A stretch of 64,000 nt of DNA, taken from positions 2,943,080 to 3,007,079 of the forward strand of contig NZ_NKFP01000006.1 of NCBI RefSeq assembly GCF_002215035.1, in the 5' to 3' direction. The stretch is from Leptolyngbya ohadii IS1 (GTDB lineage: Bacteria; Cyanobacteriota; Cyanobacteriia; Elainellales; Elainellaceae). A program made the translations under genes and the position numbers. Of this stretch, positions 11,500 through 20,328 are shown one piece after another. Position 1 is the first letter of the stretch. Each line of letters opens with the position of its first letter. The notes under the pieces are model-generated. The model saw nothing but the letters and a program-made list of their open reading frames with translations, was not told the DNA's origin and did not search any database.

Positions 11500-11724
11500 A
11501 GCCTTCCCTGTACGCTTGCCGTACCCTCAATTCCGATTAAAAGTTTGCCAGCATACTATAGTAGCGAACCGAGATAACCGATCGCAAGTTATTTCCTGTT
11601 CCTGACTGCCAATTTTCGCTGAAATTCCTGTTATCTGGACGTCAGCAGTTCCCATTACAAATCGCCCTATAATGCGGAGGGTTAGTGACGATTCGCCTCT
11701 CTCAAAACCTTTCTAATCCCATCT

Positions 11725-12306
11725 ATGAGCTACGTTCCCAAAATTCTGGCATTCTCCGGCAGTGCCCGCAAAGATTCATTCAATCAGCGTGTGGTTCAGA
11801 TTGCTGCAAACGGTGCAAAGGCAGTCGGAGCCGAGGTTACGGTTCTCAACTTTCGCGATCTGCCCCTGCCGCTCTACGACCAGGATTTAGAGGCGGAGCA
11901 GGGTATTCCTCCCAATGTCATGAAACTGAAGGAAATCATGCGGGCACACCACGGCTTGCTGATTGCCTCGCCCGAATACAACAGTTCCGTGACGCCCTTA
12001 CTGAAGAATGCGATCGACTGGGCATCGCGTCCGGTGGATGGAGAACCCCCGCTGGGATGCTTTGATGGTCGGGTGGCAGCCATTATGAGCGCCTCTCCGG
12101 GAGGGCTGGGCGGACTGCGTGGGTTGATTCACTTGCGATCGATTCTAGGAAACCTTCGGGTAATTATGCTGCCCGATCAGGTTGCCGTCACCAAAGCACA
12201 AGAGGCATTTAACCTGGACGGCACGCTAAAAGATGCAGGCGTACAGCGATCGGTTGAGCAACTGGGCGAAAAGGTGGCGACAATCGTGGCAAAACTGAAT
12301 CTGTAG
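11725..12306 (+). CDS. NADPH-dependent FMN reductase-like flavoprotein
   Basis: A 193-residue flavodoxin-fold protein of the PF03358 family. The N-terminal phosphate-binding loop is FSGSARKDSFNQ (about 10-21). The typical motif SPEYNSSVTPLLKNAIDW (about 88-105) and a glycine-rich SASPGGLGGLRG segment (about 118-130) follow. Relatives reduce FMN, quinones, chromate or azo dyes with NAD(P)H in the cytoplasm, and the exact substrate cannot be inferred. It is monocistronic, reading away from rplI. Confidence 0.88.
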   Translation: MSYVPKILAFSGSARKDSFNQRVVQIAANGAKAVGAEVTVLNFRDLPLPLYDQDLEAEQGIPPNVMKLKEIMRAHHGLLIASPEYNSSVTPLLKNAIDWASRPVDGEPPLGCFDGRVAAIMSASPGGLGGLRGLIHLRSILGNLRVIMLPDQVAVTKAQEAFNLDGTLKDAGVQRSVEQLGEKVATIVAKLNL

Positions 12307-12387
12307 CAACTTCAAGGCAGCGACAATCCAGCGGCAATCCAGCGACGAAGAGATTCCATCATTGAAGAGGTAGACCGGATAACCGTA

Positions 12388-12418
12388 GGATGTGTTAGCG
12401 CAGCGTATCGCGTTATCC
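12388..12418 (+). repeat. Dispersed palindromic repeat, family C (GCGTTA type)
   Basis: The core GTTAGCGCAGCGTATCGCG lies between the FMN reductase and crr6. Related copies are at 45157-45182 and, inverted, at 29327-29351. Each is an imperfect palindrome of the form TGCGTTA-N8-TAACGCA. Confidence 0.65.
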
Positions 12419-12457
12419 CAAATTTGAGACACCGCCACAGAAGGCAAGCAAAGCCGC

Positions 12458-12937
12458 ATGAGTACCACTATCAAAGTTGACGCAAACCATCTCAACGGAC
12501 TGGATCTCTCGCCAGCCCAAGCCGTGATCGACAAATGGATATCCGAGGGATCGATCGCCGCGCAGGGGCAGCAAATCCGGTTTGAGATCGACTTTCCGCG
12601 TGAGCCAGAAGATCCGCGTGAGCTGTCTGAAATTCCGGAAGTGCGGCTGTGGTTTATCCGCCTGGATGCGCGATATCCCTGGTTGCCCTATTTGCTGGAC
12701 TGGGAAGCGGGCGAACTGGGACGCTATACCGCGATGCTTGTGCCCCATCAGTTCAGTCCCACCGAGGGAATTCAGTTTAACCCGGAGGCGCTGGAGATCT
12801 TTGTGATGGGCAAGGTCTTTGTGCTGATTGACTGGCTCCAGCAGCAGAACAGCTTTAGCCGCACGAAGGTCAAATTCCTGACGCAGATGGTGGGCTACGA
12901 AATCGACGATGCCTTTTTTGATTTGATTGGCGCGTAG
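12458..12937 (+). CDS. CRR6-like NDH-1 assembly protein (DUF1817)
   Basis: A 159-residue soluble protein matching, by recognition, the cyanobacterial/plant CRR6 family. In plants CRR6 is needed to assemble the hydrophilic arm (NdhI maturation) of the photosynthetic NDH complex. Visible features are the start IKVDANHLNGLDLSPA, an RFEIDFPREPEDPRELSEIPE segment split here across about 44-64 and rich in acidic residues, a Trp-rich middle (DARYPWLPYLLDW), and the C-terminal GYEIDDAFFDLIG. There are no membrane segments. Length and composition fit the family. Confidence 0.75.
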   Translation: MSTTIKVDANHLNGLDLSPAQAVIDKWISEGSIAAQGQQIRFEIDFPREPEDPRELSEIPEVRLWFIRLDARYPWLPYLLDWEAGELGRYTAMLVPHQFSPTEGIQFNPEALEIFVMGKVFVLIDWLQQQNSFSRTKVKFLTQMVGYEIDDAFFDLIGA

Positions 12938-12972
12938 CTCAGGAAGCGATCGTTTTTGAGGCAATTCCTCCT

Positions 12973-13085
12973 GGTGTCCAGGCTCCTGCCTGGATATAAC
13001 TCGGATACGGCTCTGCCGCTCGTTCATCGGATCTGGAGGCAGAGCCTCCTACCAACATTCCAACGCAGAGCATTGGAACGAGGAA
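12973..13085 (+). repeat. Composite palindromic repeat, family B
   Basis: Three adjacent inverted repeats occur: CCAGGCTCCTGCCTGG, GGAGGCAGAGCCTCC and TTCCAACGCAGAGCATTGGAA, the last followed by CGAG. A related unit is at 26355-26404. The pattern resembles dispersed REP-like elements common in filamentous cyanobacterial genomes. It fills most of the gap between crr6 and the VWA gene. Confidence 0.7.
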
Positions 13086-13151
13086 ACAACGAGGAAAGCG
13101 GGAAAATTTTACAAATTCGCTGCTTGAGGAGAAAGGGATTTGGCTGTGGGG

Positions 13152-14390
13152 TCAGGAAATAACTGTTTTTGAGACAATTCGCGTCTTTTTGCGATCGGCT
13201 TCGCTGAGTTCCTCGCCAGACTGAAGCCGGGTTGCGGTTTCCTGAAGGACGGTTGCGGCTCCCTGATCGCCCATTTGCAGTGCCGTTTTTGCCGCCGATT
13301 GGAGCAGGGTTGCGGCTCCCGCCCGATCGCCCATTTGCAGCTTGGTCTCTGCGATCTGCGTCTGCCGATATTTTGCTAGTGCCAGGATATGCTGCTGTAC
13401 CTGATCATTTGGGACAGGCTGGTAATTCTGCTGCGCGATCGCCTCCACAGGAATTCGTTCCGACAGTAAGCCCGATGCGCCAATCAGCGGATCGTCGTAG
13501 CGGATTTGAACTTCTGCGATCGTCTGTATCCCTTCTGTAAGTCCGCCAATATAAAGATTCGCCAGCACCACACGCGGTACATCAATCATCAGATCGCCGA
13601 GCCTTACGACCCACTGATCTCCTTCCTGGGTCACAGGCAATTCGATCGTGTCGGGAATCACCTGGGCGATCGGCTTCATTTCTGCCAGTCTTGCCTGGGG
13701 CTTGAGCGATAGCAGCAGATAGGCATTGGTTAACCCCACCGATTGAATGCGGGTGAACAGACGGCTAAACTCACTCACCGCCGTTTCCGGTCGCTGAATA
13801 TAGGAGAGCGTTCCCCCCGCTGCATCGGCAATTCGTTCCAGCACATCCTGATTCCATCGATCGCCAAAGCCCAGCGTATTCAACGTCAGGTTATAGCCTG
13901 CGGCAAGCTGCGCCAGTTTCAAACAGCGATCGTTATCGCCATGCTCATTTTCCCCGTCCGTCAGCAGAAACGCTTGGGAGATCGTATCTTTCTTACCCTT
14001 CGCCAGTTCCTCAATACCGAGCCGCATCCCTTCATCGATCGCCGTGCCGCCGCTGGCTTTAATCCGGCTAATTTCTCCTTTCGCGGTTTCCGGACTATGG
14101 ATCGTCTGGTTGGGAATGAGCACCTTTGCCTTGTGATCAAACATCACCACTGAGAGGCGATCGCCCGGCGACAAACTATCCACAATTCGATGTGCCGCCT
14201 GCTTCACCGTATCCAGCGGTCGTCCCTCCATCGAACCACTGTGATCCAGAATCAGACAAAGATTCAGCGGAGCTGTCCGCCCCTGAGATTCAAGCAGGGC
14301 AGAAATCGAAACCGCCAACTGCCGCTGATTAGATGCCTGCGCCAGGTTCAGATGGGCATCGCTAAGGGCTGCCTTTAGACCCACTCGCAT
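13152..14390 (-). CDS. von Willebrand factor A domain protein
   Basis: A 412-residue protein. Residues about 43-215 are a VWA domain with an intact metal-ion-dependent adhesion site: D49-x-S51-x-S53 in LDHSGSM, a Thr in ASGGTAIDEGM (about 112-122), and the Asp in LLTDGENEHGDND. The C-terminal ~200 residues contain a beta-rich region and an end with helical repeats (AATLLQSAAKTALQMGDQGAA, two similar units near 360-390). There is no signal peptide. VWA proteins of this kind bind partners through a divalent metal. The role is unknown. The gene is divergent from the clp cluster. Confidence 0.88.
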   Translation of the reverse strand: MRVGLKAALSDAHLNLAQASNQRQLAVSISALLESQGRTAPLNLCLILDHSGSMEGRPLDTVKQAAHRIVDSLSPGDRLSVVMFDHKAKVLIPNQTIHSPETAKGEISRIKASGGTAIDEGMRLGIEELAKGKKDTISQAFLLTDGENEHGDNDRCLKLAQLAAGYNLTLNTLGFGDRWNQDVLERIADAAGGTLSYIQRPETAVSEFSRLFTRIQSVGLTNAYLLLSLKPQARLAEMKPIAQVIPDTIELPVTQEGDQWVVRLGDLMIDVPRVVLANLYIGGLTEGIQTIAEVQIRYDDPLIGASGLLSERIPVEAIAQQNYQPVPNDQVQQHILALAKYRQTQIAETKLQMGDRAGAATLLQSAAKTALQMGDQGAATVLQETATRLQSGEELSEADRKKTRIVSKTVIS

Positions 14391-14566
14391 AGACGATCGC
14401 TCCTGAGGTGAGAGGAAGGGAACAGTAGATGACTCCAGTAGATGATTCCCATATTACGGAATTTGAGTGATCGGTTATCCCTAACTCGCTACAATCCCAG
14501 GGCTGAGTCGATCCCCAGAGGTTCACGATACTATGGTAGAAATAAAGCCGCGCTCAACTGCACGCT

Positions 14567-15256
14567 ATGTCACCGATTAAAGCTGTTCAATCGACCTATT
14601 ACGGAGGAGGAGATTCCTTTTACCGGACTCCGCCGCCAGACCTGCCTTCCCTGCTGCTGAAGGAGCGAATCATTTATCTCGGCTTGCCCCTGGTGTCGTC
14701 GGACGATTTCAAGCGGCAGATGGGCGTAGACGTGACGAAGCTGATTATTGCCCAGTTGCTCTATCTGCAATTTGACGACCCAGATAAGCCGATCTACTTC
14801 TACATCAACTCTACCGGAACCTCCTGGTACACCGGAGACGCGATCGGCTACGAGACTGAGGCGTTTGCCATCTGCGACACGATCGGCTACATCAAACCCC
14901 CGGTTCACACCATCTGCATCGGTCAGGCAATGGGAACTGCAGCGATGATCCTCTCCGCAGGCACTAAGGGCTTCCGCGCCAGCTTGCCCCACGCCACGAT
15001 CGTTCTGAACCAGCCGCGTACAGGCGCACAGGGTCAGGCAACCGATATTCAGATTCGGGCGAAGGAAGTGCTGGTGAACAAAGCCGCGATGCTCGACATT
15101 CTGGCTCACAACACCGGACAGACCCCCGAAAAGATCGCCAAAGATACCGATCGGATGTTCTACATGACTCCGGCAGAAGCGAAGGAGTACGGACTGATCG
15201 ATCGCGTTCTGGAAAGCGTGAAAGATCTGCCCAAGCCAATTCCCGCCCTCACCTAA
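14567..15256 (+). CDS. clpR: ClpR, catalytically inactive ClpP-like subunit (first copy)
   Basis: A 229-residue ClpP-family protein starting MSPIKAVQS. All three catalytic positions are changed. The Ser of GxAxSxG is Gly in GQAMGTAAM, the His in the IHQP motif is Asn (VLNQPRTG), and the Asp position in DTDRMFYM is Met. In cyanobacteria and plastids, ClpR subunits form mixed rings with ClpP3 and work with ClpC. It is followed by a second ClpR-like gene and an active ClpP in the same direction, forming a three-gene unit. The intergenic gap to the next gene (82 bp) carries a family A repeat. Confidence 0.9.
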   Translation: MSPIKAVQSTYYGGGDSFYRTPPPDLPSLLLKERIIYLGLPLVSSDDFKRQMGVDVTKLIIAQLLYLQFDDPDKPIYFYINSTGTSWYTGDAIGYETEAFAICDTIGYIKPPVHTICIGQAMGTAAMILSAGTKGFRASLPHATIVLNQPRTGAQGQATDIQIRAKEVLVNKAAMLDILAHNTGQTPEKIAKDTDRMFYMTPAEAKEYGLIDRVLESVKDLPKPIPALT

Positions 15257-15278
15257 TCAAAAACCTGTTTGGACAAAT

Positions 15279-15307
15279 TTCTTGTGGGGTGGGCATCTTG
15301 CCCGCCC
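15279..15307 (+). repeat. Dispersed palindromic repeat, family A
   Basis: The core CTTGTGGGGTGGGCATCTTG is followed by CCCGCCC, an imperfect palindrome GGGCATCTTGCCC. It lies between the two clpR genes. Further copies are at 16653-16681 (+), 26433-26461 (-) and 62908-62934 (-), all intergenic. Confidence 0.8.
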
Positions 15308-15338
15308 GGTTCCCCGGAAACCTAACTGAAATAGCCAT

Positions 15339-16004
15339 ATGTCCGTAGATCCTATTTTGCGCGTTCCCTATAACATTCCGGGCAGTCAATCCTGGCAGTG
15401 GGTCAATGTCTACACGCGCATGAGCCAGGAGCGAATCATCTTCCTGAATCAGCCAATTACGGACGGTTTAGCGAACTCGATTATTTCTGCTCTGCTTTAC
15501 CTGGAGTCCGACGACCAGAATAAGCCCATCTACCTCTATATCAACTCCCTGGGTGACCCGCTTGCCGCAGGCATGGCTTCGATTACCGCAGGCATGATTT
15601 CCGTGACGGCAGGGCTGGCAATCTACGATACGATGCAGCACATCAAGTCCGAGATCATCACGATCTGCATGGGTCAATCCCTCGGTATGGCAACCCTGCT
15701 GCTGTCCTCCGGCTCAAAAGGCAAGCGAGCTAGCCTACCCAATGCCTCGATCGCCCTCATGCCCAACCGGACGGGAACTCAGGGACAGGCAACCGATATT
15801 GAAGTCACGGCGCGAGAAATCCTGGGCAAACAGTCGCTGATTCTGGACATTCTCTCAAAGAACACCGGACAGCCGATCGAAAAACTCATCAAAGACACCG
15901 ATCGCATGTTCTACATGACTCCCCAGGAAGCAAAGGAGTACGGACTGATCGATCGCGTCGTCGAAAGCCCCAAAGTCTCCCAGCCTGCTGCGGCAACCGT
16001 GTAA
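15339..16004 (+). CDS. ClpP-like subunit, inactive, with repeat insert (second ClpR)
   Basis: A 221-residue ClpP-family paralogue that also lacks the triad. The nucleophile loop is [10 protein letters not shown] (Gly at the Ser position), the His position is Pro (ALMPNRTG), and the Asp position is Met (DTDRMFYM). Compared with the neighbouring ClpP it carries about 16 extra residues after YINS, with a repeating xTAGM pattern ([18 protein letters not shown], about 71-88), next to the axial/handle region. It is 23 bp upstream of clpP and probably co-transcribed. It likely enters a mixed ring with the two neighbours, which is inference. Confidence 0.88.
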   Translation: MSVDPILRVPYNIPGSQSWQWVNVYTRMSQERIIFLNQPITDGLANSIISALLYLESDDQNKPIYLYINSLGDPLAAGMASITAGMISVTAGLAIYDTMQHIKSEIITICMGQSLGMATLLLSSGSKGKRASLPNASIALMPNRTGTQGQATDIEVTAREILGKQSLILDILSKNTGQPIEKLIKDTDRMFYMTPQEAKEYGLIDRVVESPKVSQPAAATV

Positions 16005-16027
16005 TCATCTACATACCCACAAAAACT

Positions 16028-16633
16028 ATGCCAATTGGAATTCCCAGCGTCCCCTATCGCCTTCCCGGCAGTACCTACGAGCAGTGGATTAGTATCTACG
16101 AGCGGCTGTTCCGGGAGCGCATTATCTTCCTGGCTGAAGAGGTCGATGACGGTATTGCCAATGCGATCGTCGCCTATATGCTGTACCTTGACTCGGAAGA
16201 CCAGAGTAAGCCGATCTACTTGTATATCAACTCGCCCGGTGGCTCTGTGACCGCAGGCATGGCGATCTACGATACGATGCAGCACATCAAGTCGGAAGTG
16301 GTGACTATCTGTGTCGGTCTTGCCGCTTCGATGGGCGCATTCCTTCTGACCGCAGGCAGCAAAGGCAAGCGTCTATCACTGCCCCACGCCCGCATCATGA
16401 TCCACCAGCCCCTCGGCGGCACGGGTCGCAGACAGGCAACCGATATCGACATCGAGGCAAGGGAAATTCTCCGAACTCGAGAGCGTTTGAATGGTTTGAT
16501 GGCATATCACACGGGCAAAACCGTAGAGCAGATCGAGCGTGACACCGATCGTGATAACTTCATGTCTGCTCAGGAAGCCAAGGAGTACGGACTGATCGAT
16601 CAGGTGATCGAAAGTCAGGCACTCGTCCGATAG
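16028..16633 (+). CDS. clpP: ATP-dependent Clp protease proteolytic subunit
   Basis: A 201-residue serine peptidase with a complete triad: Ser in [11 protein letters not shown], His in MIHQPLGG, and Asp in [10 protein letters not shown]. The N-terminus [14 protein letters not shown] is typical of cyanobacterial ClpP3-type subunits. It forms the proteolytic chamber that degrades unfolded proteins handed over by a Clp ATPase. It is the last gene of the clpR-clpR2-clpP unit, 23 bp after the second ClpR, and is followed by a family A repeat. Confidence 0.95.
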   Translation: MPIGIPSVPYRLPGSTYEQWISIYERLFRERIIFLAEEVDDGIANAIVAYMLYLDSEDQSKPIYLYINSPGGSVTAGMAIYDTMQHIKSEVVTICVGLAASMGAFLLTAGSKGKRLSLPHARIMIHQPLGGTGRRQATDIDIEAREILRTRERLNGLMAYHTGKTVEQIERDTDRDNFMSAQEAKEYGLIDQVIESQALVR

Positions 16634-16652
16634 ACCCTCCGTCGAGAAGTGA

Positions 16653-16681
16653 TTCTTGTGGGGCGGGCATCTTGCCTGCCC
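16653..16681 (+). repeat. Dispersed palindromic repeat, family A
   Basis: The second copy of the CTTGTGGGG-GGGCATCTTGCC element, 20 bp after clpP. It differs from the copy at 15279 by only two substitutions in 29 bp. Confidence 0.8.
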
Positions 16682-16834
16682 TTCGAGATCTGTGTCACTC
16701 CTCCAGGCGATCGCTCTCAAGAAATAAAAAGCGGAATCTGACTATCAAGGTCTATCCATTTCCCGCAGTCAATGGCAGAATCGTGGTTATTCTGCCTTTT
16801 TCTGTATCTTTTTCACTGCAATATTTTTACGTCG

Positions 16835-17575
16835 ATGGAATTGGCTGACTGCTATCGATTGTTGGGCTTGCGGAAGGGTGCGTCTCACGATGAAATTAAG
16901 TCGTCCTATCGGCGGCTGGCGAGACAGTACCACCCAGATGCCAATCCGAGTGATCTGATCTTTGCAAAAGAGAAGTTCATTCAGCTTACGAATGCCTATC
17001 GACAGCTCATTAACACAGTTCCCCCCATCCAGCCCGATACCCCCACGATCGATTTAACGCAGGAGCGCGAATCCCGCCGCGAATCCCCCAAAAATTTTCA
17101 TCGCAAAGAGCCTGCTACCCGGCAACCCAATCGCACGGCTCAATCTAAAGCTCCATCGGCGCAGTCTGCCAAATCTTCTACCGTACCGAACGATCGACCT
17201 GCCCAAGCACAGCCTAAACCGTCCGCCGCCAAGCCGCCCGCGCCGCTCCAGAACGATCCGAGCCTGACGGTGGTCGATCGCAAACTTAAAGAGCGGATTT
17301 ACGAGCAGCTTCAGCAGCTTTTGCGCGAGAATCGCTTTGCGATGGCAGTGACGGTAATCGAAGGCTTGGCGCAGCGCTTGCCCAACGATCGAGAGGTACG
17401 GCAGTGGCAGGCAATTACCTATCAGCGATTTGGGCGGCATCTCATCAACGAAAGACAGCTCGACAAAGCCCGGATTTATCTGCAAAAGGCACTCCGCACC
17501 GACCCGCAAAACAAATCTCTCTGGTATGAGGTCGATCGCGAGATGCGCCGCCTGGATCAGATTGAAGTCCTCTAA
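16835..17575 (+). CDS. J-domain protein with C-terminal TPR-like helices
   Basis: A 246-residue protein. An N-terminal J domain (residues 1-62) has the HPD motif in QYHPDANP, which stimulates DnaK ATPase. A Pro/Gln/Arg-rich disordered linker (about 70-145) comes next. The C-terminal helical part (about 150-246) has TPR-like units (FGRHLINERQLDKARIYLQK). It lacks the zinc-finger and substrate domains of classical DnaJ, so it is a specialised co-chaperone. I chose ATG 16835 because the J domain starts there; an upstream ATG at 16772 would add 21 hydrophobic, non-conserved residues. It is convergent with the next gene (12 bp apart). Confidence 0.87.
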   Translation: MELADCYRLLGLRKGASHDEIKSSYRRLARQYHPDANPSDLIFAKEKFIQLTNAYRQLINTVPPIQPDTPTIDLTQERESRRESPKNFHRKEPATRQPNRTAQSKAPSAQSAKSSTVPNDRPAQAQPKPSAAKPPAPLQNDPSLTVVDRKLKERIYEQLQQLLRENRFAMAVTVIEGLAQRLPNDREVRQWQAITYQRFGRHLINERQLDKARIYLQKALRTDPQNKSLWYEVDREMRRLDQIEVL

Positions 17576-17587
17576 GTTTCGCCGCCT

Positions 17588-18712
17588 TTAAACCTCGCCC
17601 CTGGACTTCTGCTCAAACACCAGTCCGCTGTAGAGCTGAAACGCCGTATCCCAGGCACTCGGCTCTGTCCGCAGTAAATCAATATGGGACGGCAAATCCT
17701 GGACGATCGCCATCAGATCTAGTGCCCCTTCGCCAAAGGCAGGAAAGTCACCCCAGACGGGCACCCCTGAAAGATAATCATCCATCGATCGCACCAGCTG
17801 ATTCCACTTCAGACGATTGCTCATTGCAGGGGGTGCAGCGACTTCAGACCCCTGATCAAAGCTGCGATCGAACTGATAGCTCCAGTCGGCAAAGCGCAAA
17901 ATGCTGCTGCGGCGCGGCAGATGTACATCAAATACCTGAGCATAGTCCTGGGTTTGCTCCTTACGGATGAGCTGATTTCGCACCCCCGTATCGACCACTC
18001 GTTCAAAAATCGGCAGTCTGCCCTCCACCCGACCTGCCACCTCAGACCACTGAAAGCGCAGCGAGCCTTTCTGATTCGTTTCGCTATAGCAAATTGCCGT
18101 TGCTCCAGCGTCATCTAACTCAAGCGACCCCACCCGAAAGACTCGAATTCGCTGAATCGCAGTGAGCGGTAGCCAGAAAGCAGGAATTTCGGCGGCAATC
18201 AGCTGTTTTCCAATCGGTTTAAGTTCAGCGATCGTCCCCAATCGATACAGCCGCCAACCGCGTCCAGGCAATAGCAGCCGTGCTGCGTAGGTATCTAACC
18301 CCATGATTTGGGCAAATTTGTGAGCAGCGGTCTGTCGCATTTCCGGGGAGACAGGTTCCAGCACCAGCACCCCCATCGCAGTCTGGTTTCCAGCCCCTTG
18401 TATTGCCTCTTTCGCCTGGGCAGCAGACGGATGAGCGGAATCTTGAGCGGTATCTGGCGATCGTCGGGTTTGGGCTTCTAAACGGTGTAAACCCTGCCGC
18501 GCCTGGAGCGCAATTTTTGGGGAAGGGGTGTTCCGCAGCAGTGTTCGATAGGTTTGTTCGGCTGAGGCAAACTGACCGCTGACTTCCTGGAGTCGTCCCA
18601 CGTAAAGCTTCAGCCAGGGACTATCGGGCGATTCTTGCTGAAGCTGCTTCACCAAAAGGGCAGCCGTTTTGTAATCCTGACGGGCAAAGGCATCGGCAAT
18701 TTGGTCAAGCAT
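17588..18712 (-). CDS. TPR-containing cyanobacterial protein of unknown function
   Basis: A 374-residue protein. The N-terminal ~75 residues form TPR-like helices (AALLVKQLQQESPDSPWLKLYVGRLQ split over about 18-44, then FASAEQTYRTLLRNTP). A low-complexity linker (about 85-110) follows, and then a mixed alpha/beta domain with no motif I can name (LLLPGRGWRLYRLG near 160). There is no signal peptide or membrane segment. Nothing in the context gives a function. Confidence 0.75.
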   Translation of the reverse strand: MLDQIADAFARQDYKTAALLVKQLQQESPDSPWLKLYVGRLQEVSGQFASAEQTYRTLLRNTPSPKIALQARQGLHRLEAQTRRSPDTAQDSAHPSAAQAKEAIQGAGNQTAMGVLVLEPVSPEMRQTAAHKFAQIMGLDTYAARLLLPGRGWRLYRLGTIAELKPIGKQLIAAEIPAFWLPLTAIQRIRVFRVGSLELDDAGATAICYSETNQKGSLRFQWSEVAGRVEGRLPIFERVVDTGVRNQLIRKEQTQDYAQVFDVHLPRRSSILRFADWSYQFDRSFDQGSEVAAPPAMSNRLKWNQLVRSMDDYLSGVPVWGDFPAFGEGALDLMAIVQDLPSHIDLLRTEPSAWDTAFQLYSGLVFEQKSRGEV

Positions 18713-18857
18713 GGGAAGCGTGGGGTGACAGGTTTCAGGGCTGGCGCACCCTACTAGCAGTTTAGCGAAGGCGATCGAGATTCCCCTAAGAATTCCCCCG
18801 AACGGTTAATTCGTTTCCTTAATTCGTTTCCCTGATTCATTTCTTTAATTCATGTCC

Positions 18858-19616
18858 CTAGTTCACGTCGTCCAGGACTGCCCCCACCAGAGCCAGAGCC
18901 GCGATCGGAGCTGTAACCGCGCGGAGGATTCGTTTTCCCAACGAAACGGGCTGATACCCTACCGCGATCGCCTCCTCCACTTCCGCTTCAGTCCAGCCTC
19001 CTTCAGGACCCACTGCCAGCGTTACAGGAAGCCAGTTTGCCCGATCGATCAATTTTGCTTTCAGACAGGTCAGCAATGGGGGACGATCGCCTCGCGCCTC
19101 ACATAAATATAAACAGCAGCCTGAATCACAGCCTGGATCACAGCCCGTATCCTGCCCGATTTGAAGTGCTTCCTGCCAGCGATGGGGCGGTAAAACCGCA
19201 GGAACAATCTGCCGTTCTGACTGCTCAGCGGCTTCCTGGGCAATGCGCTGCCAGCGATCGAGCTTCTGGGGGCTGGGATTGAGCAAACTGCGGGCACTCA
19301 GTACCGGGACAATTTGGCTCACGCCCAGTTCAGTTGCCTGTCGCACAATGTCATCCATTCCATTCTTGGGCAGGGCAATCAGTAATGTAACGGCGATCGG
19401 CAGTTCGGTTTGGGTGGAAATTGGCTCCAGCAAAACGGCTTCCCTACCCTGCAAGGCAGCCATCCAGCCGTGACCCGCCCCATCCAGGGCAATAAAGCGA
19501 TCGCCCGTCTGCAAACGCAATACTCGCATCAGGTAATGCTGCTGTCGATCGGTGAGCTGGAGGCGATCGGCTTCAATCTGGCTGGGCGAAACGGCTAGGC
19601 GCTGAAGCTGGCTCAT
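18858..19616 (-). CDS. rsmE: 16S rRNA (uracil(1498)-N(3))-methyltransferase
   Basis: A 252-residue SPOUT methyltransferase that methylates U1498 of 16S rRNA in the 30S subunit. Signature segments are ALPKNGMDDIVRQATELGVS, the knot-forming AVGPEGGWTEAEV, and the C-terminal LGKRILRAVTAPIAAL. I chose the ATG at 19614-19616 (MSQLQRLAVS) because the family PUA-like domain starts there; an upstream ATG at 19697 would add 27 basic residues of no conserved type. A glycine/cysteine-rich stretch (TGCDPGCDSGCCLYLCEARG, about 165-184) is unusual for the family and may be a strain-specific loop insertion. Confidence 0.93.
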   Translation of the reverse strand: MSQLQRLAVSPSQIEADRLQLTDRQQHYLMRVLRLQTGDRFIALDGAGHGWMAALQGREAVLLEPISTQTELPIAVTLLIALPKNGMDDIVRQATELGVSQIVPVLSARSLLNPSPQKLDRWQRIAQEAAEQSERQIVPAVLPPHRWQEALQIGQDTGCDPGCDSGCCLYLCEARGDRPPLLTCLKAKLIDRANWLPVTLAVGPEGGWTEAEVEEAIAVGYQPVSLGKRILRAVTAPIAALALVGAVLDDVN

Positions 19617-19875
19617 AATTCTGTGTCTAATAAGCCTATGTCTAACAAGTCTATGAGCTCTACCACGAAAAAAATTTTCATGCAAGAAGTGTTGCAATTC
19701 TGTAATATTTAGCTTAATATTTATTTACAGACATAAACAGCAGGCGATCGAACCTAACAGAAGCTGAATCTCATCACCGTTTCTGACCTACTTCCGTAAG
19801 TCGTTCTGTGCCTGCGTTGCTCCGGCTCTGGAGTATCTGTCTGAGTGATTCACGGAAAAGTTAAGGGGTACTGCA

Positions 19876-20106
19876 ATGACAATTTTATTGACGCTGATTG
19901 TTCTGGGCTGGGTTGCGGCTGCGCTGCTGGGTACCCAGGCATACTTTCGGGGAGAGCAGTCCAAACCCATTCATGAGCGCAACTGGCGATCGCAATCCTT
20001 TGAGCAAATCTCGGTTGCTGTCACAGGCGCAGAAATTAACTACGGCGATCGGATTCCTGCCTATCGGGGAGATGCCTACTCCAGCAATCTGCTCCCGGAT
20101 GCCTAA
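19876..20106 (+). CDS. Small membrane protein, Psb35-like
   Basis: A 76-residue protein with one N-terminal transmembrane helix (ILLTLIVLGWVAAALLGTQ, residues 3-21) and a polar tail starting YFRGEQSKPIHERNW. I recognise this pattern as the cyanobacterial family annotated Psb35-related, linked to photosystem II/CP47 assembly modules. That name is from memory and not certain. A strong rho-independent terminator follows at 20170, so it is probably a single-gene transcript. Confidence 0.6.
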   Translation: MTILLTLIVLGWVAAALLGTQAYFRGEQSKPIHERNWRSQSFEQISVAVTGAEINYGDRIPAYRGDAYSSNLLPDA

Positions 20107-20169
20107 CTTGAAGAAGGGGCGTTCCTGACCCTCTTTATCTAATCTAATTTCGATTTCCTTCTGTCCTTT

Positions 20170-20193
20170 AACCGACGTAACAGTCGGTTTTTT
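20170..20193 (+). terminator. Rho-independent terminator
   Basis: AACCGAC-GTAACA-GTCGGTT forms a perfect 7-bp stem with a 6-nt loop and runs directly into six T residues. It ends the transcript of the Psb35-like gene. Confidence 0.85.
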
Positions 20194-20328
20194 GCTTTCT
20201 AGCTTTCCGGCGGCGTTCAACCCACCCCTGCGATCGCGCTTACTCCGACTCCATAAACCTGCTCTATCACCTGATCGGAGAAAAAGCAAATGCGGGTACA
20301 TTGAGCTTACGCTCCTTTTGTACTCGAA

